From Bacteroidales bacterium (GTDB lineage Bacteria > Bacteroidota > Bacteroidia > Bacteroidales > UBA3824): a stretch of 48,437 nt of DNA. The notes under the pieces were generated by a model. The model was not told the origin of the DNA. It did not search any database and saw only the letters and a list, made by a program, of their open reading frames with translations. The translations under genes and the position numbers were made by a program. The stretch covers positions 1 to 48,437 of the forward strand of contig JAFPZK010000021.1 of NCBI GenBank assembly GCA_017417315.1, given 5' to 3'. Below are positions 26,084 through 32,690 of this stretch, in pieces (position 1 is the stretch's first letter; the number at the start of each line of letters is the position of its first letter).

Positions 26084-26383
26084 ATGGCGATAGACGTTTA
26101 CAAAATGGGAGCTGCGTTGGATTCGTCCAACGCTTCCGATATTCAGAAAGAAATCCTTGCCGTTTTAGACAAGGAAAAAAGCATAATTCTTGATATGACT
26201 GATTGCTCGTATGTTTCAAGTGCGGGTTTGAGAGTCATGTTGTACTCTTACAAAATTGCCGCTGCAAAAGGCAACAAGGTTTATCTCGTAGGAGTCAGCG
26301 ACGAAGTCCGCGACGTTATGAGTATGACCGGCTTCGAGAAGTTTTTTGAATTTTTCAACTCGGTTGACGAGGTAAAGGAGTAA
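26084..26383 (+). CDS. STAS-domain anti-anti-sigma protein (RsbV/SpoIIAA-like), first copy
   Basis: A 99-residue stand-alone STAS domain. The central segment ILDMTDCSYVSSAGLRVML contains the conserved phosphorylation site; by alignment with SpoIIAA the target is Ser46. In partner switching the unphosphorylated form binds and occupies an RsbW-type kinase, and phosphorylation releases that kinase to hold its target. The gene is squeezed between the AGE epimerase and the GlgX-type enzyme with six bases on both sides, so it is translated with metabolic enzymes. The likely kinase is the product of 28878-29288 and the likely phosphatase that of 29936-31102. Confidence 0.88.
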   Translation: MAIDVYKMGAALDSSNASDIQKEILAVLDKEKSIILDMTDCSYVSSAGLRVMLYSYKIAAAKGNKVYLVGVSDEVRDVMSMTGFEKFFEFFNSVDEVKE

Positions 26384-26389
26384 AGAATT

Positions 26390-28504
26390 ATGCAAAGAGT
26401 AGATTTATTTCCGACACATGAATACGGAGGATACAAACTTCGTGCGGGACGTCCTTATCCTTTCGGAGCGACGGTTATCGGCAATGCGGTAAATTTTTCA
26501 ATTTATTCGCGTTACGCTACCGACTGCACGCTTGTTTTGTTCCACAACCACGATAAAACGCCGTTTTTGGAAATTCCGTTTTTCAAGGAGTTCCGTCTCG
26601 GAAACGTATTTTCGATGATGGTTTTTGACCTTGACTACGAAAACATCGAATACGGCTACCGTATGGACGGACCTTTTGACCCGCAGCAGGGACACCGTTT
26701 TGACAAGACGAAAATCCTTATGGACCCTTACGCAAAACTTATTGCAGGAAGGGACGTTTGGGGCAAAGAGCCTGATTGGGTTAACAATTATCAGTACCGT
26801 TCAAGGGTTGTTTTTGACGATTTTGACTGGGAAAACGACCTCCCGCTTGAAACACCCGTCAACGATCTTGTCATTTACGAAATGCACGTCAGGAATTTTA
26901 CCTGCGGCGCAAATTCGGGCGTAAAACACCCCGGAACTTTTGCCGGTATTGCAGAAAGGATTCCGTACCTCAAAAAACTCGGTGTCAACTGTATTGAGTT
27001 AATGCCTATCCATGAGTTTGACGAGTTTGAAAATTCTCGTCCTGCGCCTGACGGTCATACGCTTTATAATTTCTGGGGCTATTCCAACGTCGGATTTTTT
27101 GCTCCGAAAGCAGCGTATGCCTCAACGGGTAAATATTCAATGCAGGTAGACGAGTTGAAAAACCTTATCAAAAAACTTCACTCGGAAGGCATTGAAGTAA
27201 TTCTCGACGTTGTGTTTAATCACACTGCCGAAGGTAATGAAAACGGTCCTTACATTTCGTATCGCGGTATCGACAACAAGACATACTATATGCTCACGCA
27301 CGATGGCTATTACTTCAACTTCTCCGGCTGCGGCAACACGCTTAACTGCAACAACCCGAATGTCAGGGATATGATTGTTGAAAGTTTGCGTTATTGGGTA
27401 ACGGATTATCACGTTGACGGTTTCCGTTTCGACTTGGCTGCAATTCTCGGTCGCGACCAAAACGGTTATCCGATGGCAAATCCGCCGCTTTTGGAGTCGT
27501 TGGCACACGACCCGATTCTCGGAAAAACGAAACTTATCGCCGAGGCTTGGGATGCGGGCGGACTTTATCAGGTAGGCTCTTTCCCGTCTTGGGGACGTTG
27601 GGCAGAATGGAACGGAAAATTCCGCGACGCCGTACGCCGTTTCGTAAAAGGCGACGAGCATGTTTTGGACGACGTTAAAGAGAGAATTACGGGTTCGGCT
27701 GACCTTTACGCCTCTGCAAACCGAGGCATTAAAGCGAGCGTAAACTTTGTTACGGCACACGACGGTTTCACGATGATGGACCTCGTTTCGTACAACGGCA
27801 AGCACAACGATGCTAACGGTGAAGGCAACCGCGACGGCGATGACAACAACAATTCTTGGAACTGCGGTTGGGAAGGCGAATCAACGGACATCGGTACAAA
27901 TTTCTTGCGCCACAAACAGATAAAGAACTTCATCTCTATCTTGATGACCTCGCAAGGTATTCCGATGGTGCTTTCGGGCGACGAAATCGGTAATACTCAG
28001 TATGGTAACAACAATGCTTATTGTCAAGACAACGAAATCTCTTGGATTGACTGGAACAACTTGGAAAAGAACGCCGATTTGTTCAATTATTTCCAAAAGA
28101 TAATCAAATTCCGTCGTCAGCACAGGGCATTGAGATACGAATATCACTTGGGACACAGCGATTGGCGCAACCTCGGAATGCCTGATTTTTCATGGCACGG
28201 CGTTAAGGCATGGCAACCGTGGAACACCTACAACAACCTCACGCAGGCATTTATGTTGAACGGTCGTTATGCAGATTCTGACGGCAAACCCGACGATTTT
28301 ATCTACGTTGCTATGAATATGCACTGGGATATGCACGGTTTTGAATTGCCTCAATTGCCCGACGGTTTGAAATGGCATGTATTTGCGAATACGGCAATGG
28401 CAGCACCTCAGGACATCTGCGAACCCGGTTACGAAATCCTTCTCGACAATCAATGGGAGGTGCTTGTAGAAGCCCGCTCAATTATGATTTTGGTAGGAAA
28501 ATAA
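26390..28504 (+). CDS. GlgX-type glycogen debranching enzyme (GH13_11)
   Basis: The 704-residue cytoplasmic protein has an N-terminal CBM48-like fold (about 20-150, with RAGRPYPFGATVIGNAVNFS). A GH13 barrel follows with all four conserved regions: DVVFNH (273-278), GFRFDLAA with nucleophile Asp348, LIAEAWD with Glu385, and FVTAHDGF with Asp458. A GlgX-like C-terminal beta domain ends the protein. It hydrolyses alpha-1,6 branch points of glycogen or of limit dextrins. Length equals that of GlgX/TreX. Rather than standing among glgA, glgB or glgP genes it lies between two STAS genes, six bases after the first and 34 before the second, which ties it to the signalling module. Confidence 0.9.
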   Translation: MQRVDLFPTHEYGGYKLRAGRPYPFGATVIGNAVNFSIYSRYATDCTLVLFHNHDKTPFLEIPFFKEFRLGNVFSMMVFDLDYENIEYGYRMDGPFDPQQGHRFDKTKILMDPYAKLIAGRDVWGKEPDWVNNYQYRSRVVFDDFDWENDLPLETPVNDLVIYEMHVRNFTCGANSGVKHPGTFAGIAERIPYLKKLGVNCIELMPIHEFDEFENSRPAPDGHTLYNFWGYSNVGFFAPKAAYASTGKYSMQVDELKNLIKKLHSEGIEVILDVVFNHTAEGNENGPYISYRGIDNKTYYMLTHDGYYFNFSGCGNTLNCNNPNVRDMIVESLRYWVTDYHVDGFRFDLAAILGRDQNGYPMANPPLLESLAHDPILGKTKLIAEAWDAGGLYQVGSFPSWGRWAEWNGKFRDAVRRFVKGDEHVLDDVKERITGSADLYASANRGIKASVNFVTAHDGFTMMDLVSYNGKHNDANGEGNRDGDDNNNSWNCGWEGESTDIGTNFLRHKQIKNFISILMTSQGIPMVLSGDEIGNTQYGNNNAYCQDNEISWIDWNNLEKNADLFNYFQKIIKFRRQHRALRYEYHLGHSDWRNLGMPDFSWHGVKAWQPWNTYNNLTQAFMLNGRYADSDGKPDDFIYVAMNMHWDMHGFELPQLPDGLKWHVFANTAMAAPQDICEPGYEILLDNQWEVLVEARSIMILVGK

Positions 28505-28538
28505 AAAAATTGTAGAACATTAAAATTAGAAAATAATC

Positions 28539-28850
28539 ATGGAAAATACATTTGAAGTAAAAAAAGACGGTTCTGTTCTCAACATCGTTCTCAACGGACA
28601 ACTTGCAACTGCAAACGCTCCCGCATTGATGGAAGAGTTGAACAAATATAAAGATCAAGGCGTTACAAAAGTATCTTTTGATGCTACAAATTTGACATAC
28701 ATTGCAAGTAGCGGTATCCGCGTAGTTATTTTTGCAAAACAGAAACTCGGCGGTAATCCTGAAATCGAGTTCATCAACTGCAACGACGAAATTTTCGGCG
28801 TTTTTGAGATGACGGGTATTCAGAATTACATCAATTTCATAAAAAAATAA
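28539..28850 (+). CDS. STAS-domain anti-anti-sigma protein, second copy
   Basis: A 103-residue single STAS domain. The motif VSFDATNLTYIASSGIRVVI places the presumed phospho-acceptor at Ser57. It differs enough from the first copy (SSAGLR against ASSGIR, and the N-terminal half) that they are unlikely to be a recent duplication. The RsbW-like kinase gene follows after 27 bases. Two STAS proteins with one kinase suggest either competing inputs or one antagonist for sigma release and one for another target. Confidence 0.9.
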   Translation: MENTFEVKKDGSVLNIVLNGQLATANAPALMEELNKYKDQGVTKVSFDATNLTYIASSGIRVVIFAKQKLGGNPEIEFINCNDEIFGVFEMTGIQNYINFIKK

Positions 28851-28877
28851 CACTTTTAACTATAAGCATTATCGGCT

Positions 28878-29288
28878 ATGAAAACACTACATTTTCAGTC
28901 GGTTAAGGGCAAAGGTCCTGAAATTACGGAGGCGATAATCGCCGAAGAGGATATTAAGTCTTGTAAGAAGGAGTTTTTTGCCCTTCACCTTGTGATTGAA
29001 GAACTTGCGGTAAACATAGCCGACTATGCCTATTCTGACGGCAAAGACGGTTATCTTGACGTTTTGATTGACAAAACGCCCGAGGAGATAACGATAACAT
29101 TTAAAGACGGCGGCACGCCTTTCAACCCGCTTGAAAGAAAAATGCCGGACCTCGATCTCCCGCTCGAAGAAAGAGGCATAGGCGGATTAGGTATTTTCTT
29201 GACAATCAAGAAGATGGACGAAGTGAAATACGATTACCGCAACAGAGAAAATATCTTAACCATTAAGAAAAAAATCAGCAATGAGTAG
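28878..29288 (+). CDS. RsbW/SpoIIAB-like serine kinase (HATPase_c_2)
   Basis: The 136-residue protein is a bare GHKL ATPase. N-box: HLVIEELAVNIADYAY with Glu42 and Asn46. G1-box: TFKDGGTPFNPL with Asp77. G2 region: RGIGGLGIFLTIKKMDEV. This is the layout of anti-sigma kinases that phosphorylate STAS antagonists and bind sigma factors or other clients. No sigma factor gene is in the window, so its client is unknown. The stop codon overlaps the ATG of the next gene by eight bases, a sign of translational coupling. Confidence 0.9.
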   Translation: MKTLHFQSVKGKGPEITEAIIAEEDIKSCKKEFFALHLVIEELAVNIADYAYSDGKDGYLDVLIDKTPEEITITFKDGGTPFNPLERKMPDLDLPLEERGIGGLGIFLTIKKMDEVKYDYRNRENILTIKKKISNE

Positions 29289-29844
29289 AAAAAAAATCGG
29301 AATATTAATCGAAAGTGATTACTACGAAAACGAGATATTTTATTATCAGTTTCGTTTCAAGGAAGCAGGTTTTGAGCCGCACTTTTTGACCCGTCTTTGG
29401 GGCAACGATTCGATAACGTTTCAGGGGCATGAGTTTCGTGCGCCGTTTTATTGCAACGAAAGTTTCGAGGCTTTGGACGACAAGGCGTTAGAAGAGTACG
29501 CTGCGATAATCGTTCCGGCGGGTATGGTTTCCGACCGTTTGCGTTACACCGAAGATGTCAACAAAATTCCGCCTGCAAGTCAGTTTATGAAAAAAGTTTT
29601 CGCTGACAAAAATATCGTTAAAGGCGTTATTTGCCACGGTCTGTGGTTGTTGTCGCCCGTAAGCGAAGTTGTAAAGGGAAGAAAAATGACCGTTCACAAC
29701 AATCTTCTCGGCGATGCTAAAAACTACGGCGTTGATTATCAGGACGCTGACGTTTTTGTTGACGGTGATTTGGTTTCAGCCCGCACCGGCGGACACTGCT
29801 ACTTGTTGGCACAAGAAATTTTGAAATTGATAAGCAAAAAATAG
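29281..29844 (+). CDS. DJ-1/PfpI family protein, canonical Cys-His elbow
   Basis: The 187-residue protein reads KKIGILIESDYYENE at the start, with an acidic residue at 16-18, and GVICHGLWLLSP with nucleophile Cys118 and His119. This is the standard DJ-1/PfpI arrangement. Members act as glyoxalases, deglycase-like or chaperone proteins, or in stress response. It differs from the longer 258-residue homolog at 18858 in size and elbow. The coupling to the RsbW-like gene and position before the phosphatase gene suggest that it belongs to the stress-type signalling unit rather than by chance. Confidence 0.85.
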   Translation: MSRKKIGILIESDYYENEIFYYQFRFKEAGFEPHFLTRLWGNDSITFQGHEFRAPFYCNESFEALDDKALEEYAAIIVPAGMVSDRLRYTEDVNKIPPASQFMKKVFADKNIVKGVICHGLWLLSPVSEVVKGRKMTVHNNLLGDAKNYGVDYQDADVFVDGDLVSARTGGHCYLLAQEILKLISKK

Positions 29845-29876
29845 TTTGCTAAATTAATGCGAAAATTCTATCTTTG
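29845..29876 (+). promoter_or_regulatory. Promoter of the response regulator/phosphatase gene
   Basis: TTTG (29845-29848) starts on the base after the stop codon of the DJ-1-like gene. After exactly 20 bases comes TATCTTTG (29869-29876). Transcription should start near 29883, in the loop of the inverted repeat at 29862-29906. This allows the phosphatase and sensor genes to be expressed apart from the enzymes upstream. Confidence 0.75.
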
Positions 29877-29906
29877 TGGTGAAAATATACACAAAGATAG
29901 AATTTT
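29862..29906. terminator. Perfect 17-bp inverted repeat overlapping a promoter; possible terminator or operator
   Basis: AAAATTCTATCTTTGTG (29862-29878) is matched base for base by its inverted copy at 29890-29906, with an 11-base loop. The stem is followed by TTATATTAC after the T-run that ends it. A transcript from upstream would fold it and could terminate, while the -7 element of the downstream promoter lies in the left arm. It could equally be an operator. Confidence 0.6.
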
Positions 29907-29935
29907 TATATTACAATCATAATAACAAAAAAGTA

Positions 29936-31102
29936 ATGGCAGTAAAGATATTAAGTGTTGACGACGAGGCGGATTTGGAAGCACTTTTAACGCAGTATTT
30001 CCGCCGCAAAATCCGTAAAGGCGAATACGAGTTTTTCTTCGCTCATAACGGTTTGGAAGCATTGATGGTGCTTTCTAAAAATCCCGACATTGAAATCATT
30101 CTCTCGGACATCAATATGCCCGAAATGGACGGTCTTACGCTCCTTGCAAAAATCAACGAAATGCGTAACCCCGCCCTTAAATGCGTTATGGTGAGCGCAT
30201 ACGGCGATATGGGCAATATTCGTCAGGCAATGAACGGCGGCGCATTCGACTTCGCCACCAAACCTATCGACCTCGACGACCTCAGCCTTACTATCGAAAA
30301 GGCTATCGAACAAAACAAATATATTCATTCCTCGCAGCAGGAACACAAGCAACTCGAAAACTTAAAAAGCGACCTCAGCATTGCGAGCGAAATTCAGCAG
30401 GCTATCCTGCCGAGAGTTTTTCCGCCGTTCCCCGATATGTGTCAGCAATTAGGCATCGCGGCTTCGATGACGGCAGCAAAAGACATCGGCGGCGATTTTT
30501 ACGACTTTTTCCGTCTTGACAATGAAAGAATCGGCTTTTTGATTGCTGACGTTTGCGGCAAAGGTATTCCGGCGGCAATTTTTATGGCTGTAAGCCGTAC
30601 CGTTATCCGCACAACGGGACTTCGCGGACTTCCCCCGGCAGAATGTATCGACACCGCTAACAAACTTATTGCTGCCGATTCGGTTGATTGTATGTTCGTT
30701 ACGGTATTCTACGGCATTTACAATATTATGACCGGCGAAGTCGTTTACTGCAACGCGGGACACAATCCGCCGCATATTCTCAAAGCAAACTGCGGTGTAG
30801 AAATCCTTCCGAAACCCAAAAACATGGTGGTCGGTGCAATGGATTTTGCAACATATCAGCAAGATACCGTACAACTTGAAAAAGGCGATGCTTTGGTGAT
30901 GTTCACCGACGGCGTTACGGAGGCAATGAATCCGCAAAGAGAAGAATTTGGCGTAGAGCGTCTTAACGATTCGCTTCAAGATGCTGCAATGCGTTCGCCG
31001 CAAGAAATCATCGACACCGTAAAAGACGACATCAAGACCTTTGCCGACGGTGCTGAACAAAGCGACGATATTACAATGTTGGTAATCAAACGAGTAGGAT
31101 AA
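29936..31102 (+). CDS. Response regulator fused to PP2C/SpoIIE serine phosphatase (RsbU-like)
   Basis: The 388-residue protein has an N-terminal receiver domain (about 3-120: acidic pair Asp9/Asp10, phospho-acceptor Asp58 in LSDINMPEMDG, Lys109 in FATKPID). A helical linker follows (121-160), then a SpoIIE-type phosphatase with GGDFYDFF (Asp187), IADVCGKGIPAAIFMA (Asp205), NAGHNPP, FTDGVTEA and SDDITMLV. It should dephosphorylate the STAS proteins when its receiver is phosphorylated. The start at 29936 (MAVKILSVDDE) is preferred to a GTG 60 bases upstream, since that would lie inside the promoter and inverted repeat. The only complete histidine kinase in view (35667) is its likely partner. 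Confidence 0.92.
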   Translation: MAVKILSVDDEADLEALLTQYFRRKIRKGEYEFFFAHNGLEALMVLSKNPDIEIILSDINMPEMDGLTLLAKINEMRNPALKCVMVSAYGDMGNIRQAMNGGAFDFATKPIDLDDLSLTIEKAIEQNKYIHSSQQEHKQLENLKSDLSIASEIQQAILPRVFPPFPDMCQQLGIAASMTAAKDIGGDFYDFFRLDNERIGFLIADVCGKGIPAAIFMAVSRTVIRTTGLRGLPPAECIDTANKLIAADSVDCMFVTVFYGIYNIMTGEVVYCNAGHNPPHILKANCGVEILPKPKNMVVGAMDFATYQQDTVQLEKGDALVMFTDGVTEAMNPQREEFGVERLNDSLQDAAMRSPQEIIDTVKDDIKTFADGAEQSDDITMLVIKRVG

Positions 31103-31104
31103 TC

Positions 31105-32685
31105 TTGGACAAAAAGAGCGGTGTCATAATAGGATTGGGTTTACTATTGCTTTCTACGGCAACGGGCGGATATGTTTTGCTCAAAAACGAAAGAGAAAAA
31201 AATGCCGCCTTAGAGGTGCAGTTGGCGCAACTTCAAGACGACGAAAAGCGTCATGCCGTAGAAAAATCTATTAGTGAACAGTTGGAAAAAATCGCTTTTC
31301 AGCAGGAAGAGGTTGCTAATCAACGCCGTGAAGAGGCCGAAAGACAGAAAAATTATGCTCAATTAGCCACACGGCGTGCCGACGAAGAACGTCTTAAAGC
31401 CGTTGCCGCACGAAACGCAGCCGAACTTTCTGAAAAGTCAGCACGTCAAGCCCGCGACACCGCCGAAAAACAACGTATTATCGCCGAACAAGAAAGAAAA
31501 AAAGCCGAAAATGCTCAAAAAAAAGCCGACACTTTGAGGTATGTTGACTTAGGTAATGCGTTAGGACTTCAAAGTACCAACCGTTATAATGCCGGCGACA
31601 AAGAAAAGGCGGCAATGTTGGCATATTGGTCGTGGTATTTCGTTAAAAACAACAACGGTGATGTTTACAATCCAGCTGTTTATCAGGCACTTTCGGTATG
31701 TTCGGAGAGTAAAAACAAGATTGCCGACCAAAGCGGCGGTATTTCGTCGATAAAATATTTTGACGACAGCACTTTGAAGATTATTACCGTTAGCACTTAC
31801 GGCGAAATTTATACGTATGAAAAAACCGAAACGAGCGCAATAAATAAGCAATTGATTTTCAACAACAAGGATTATAATTTCCGTGACATTTACGCTTGGA
31901 CCGACGGTAATTTTTACGCTTTGAGCAGTACGGGACATCTTGTGATTTTCAAAAACGGCAAACAATTCGCAGTTCTTCCGCTTCCGGAGATAAAAACCGC
32001 TAACCGTATGTGTTCGATAAAAGGCGGGAAAAAACTGCTGATTGTAGGAACTAAGAATATGATTATTTTCAACCGCGAGAAAGATGAAGTTGAAAAAGTA
32101 ATTTTGACGGATTACGAAATTTCTTACGCCTCATCTAACGGCGGTTTTCCGAAAGTTTTTGACACTTTCGGAAAAGTTCACGACGTTGATCCCGAAGGTA
32201 ATGTTACCGACAAAATTTCACCCGTAGGAGATAATATCGTTACTGCATACGTAACTACCGACAAATTAAAGGCTTACGGCACTCACAAAGGTGATATTCT
32301 GCTCGACGACGGTTCGGGAAATATCAAACACCTTGTAGGACACAAATCCAAAATAACTTCGATGCGGTTTAGCGGCAACAGACTTTATTCATCGAGTTTA
32401 GACCGCACGTTGAGGCTTTGGGTGATAAACTCATCGAGCAAAAGTCCCGACCCGATAACACTTTTTGAAAGCGAAAAATGGATTCTTAGTTTTACGTTCG
32501 GAAAAAACAAAAACTACATTTGGGCGGGAGATGCAGGCGGAACGTTGCTCGAAAAACTTGTTTCTACCGATATGATGGCTCAAAAAGTAAGAGAAAGGAT
32601 TCAGCGCGATTTCACCGACGACGAGTGGAATTATTATATCGGAAAAGATATTAAGCCGATGTCGTTTTACAAACTTAAACAGTAA
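31105..32685 (+). CDS. Membrane-anchored coiled-coil protein with WD40-like beta-propeller
   Basis: The 526-residue product has one N-terminal membrane helix (about 5-25, GVIIGLGLLLLSTATGGYVLL). A long charged coiled coil follows (about 28-145, rich in RR, EE and AA heptads such as QARDTAEKQRIIAEQERKKA). The C-terminal half has WD40-type repeats, best seen in HLVGHKSKITSMRFSGNRLYSSSLDRTLRLWVI. The end, RDFTDDEWNYYIGKDI, is a tail often seen in Bacteroidota WD40 proteins. Translation appears to start at a TTG (31105) two bases after the phosphatase stop, since no ATG exists before residue 173 in frame. It may be a scaffold that links the phosphatase and the sensor below. No enzyme motif. Confidence 0.75.
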   Translation: MDKKSGVIIGLGLLLLSTATGGYVLLKNEREKNAALEVQLAQLQDDEKRHAVEKSISEQLEKIAFQQEEVANQRREEAERQKNYAQLATRRADEERLKAVAARNAAELSEKSARQARDTAEKQRIIAEQERKKAENAQKKADTLRYVDLGNALGLQSTNRYNAGDKEKAAMLAYWSWYFVKNNNGDVYNPAVYQALSVCSESKNKIADQSGGISSIKYFDDSTLKIITVSTYGEIYTYEKTETSAINKQLIFNNKDYNFRDIYAWTDGNFYALSSTGHLVIFKNGKQFAVLPLPEIKTANRMCSIKGGKKLLIVGTKNMIIFNREKDEVEKVILTDYEISYASSNGGFPKVFDTFGKVHDVDPEGNVTDKISPVGDNIVTAYVTTDKLKAYGTHKGDILLDDGSGNIKHLVGHKSKITSMRFSGNRLYSSSLDRTLRLWVINSSSKSPDPITLFESEKWILSFTFGKNKNYIWAGDAGGTLLEKLVSTDMMAQKVRERIQRDFTDDEWNYYIGKDIKPMSFYKLKQ

Positions 32686-32690
32686 AAAGT

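Noticed and set aside
27137..27805. Minus-strand frame of 222 residues opposite the GlgX-type gene
   Set aside because: It covers three of the four GH13 catalytic regions on the sense strand and shows no protein-family signal.
29876..29935. GTG start giving 20 extra residues on the response regulator/phosphatase
   Set aside because: The added part would come from the promoter and inverted repeat; receiver domains start with a strand like MAVKILSVDDE at 29936.
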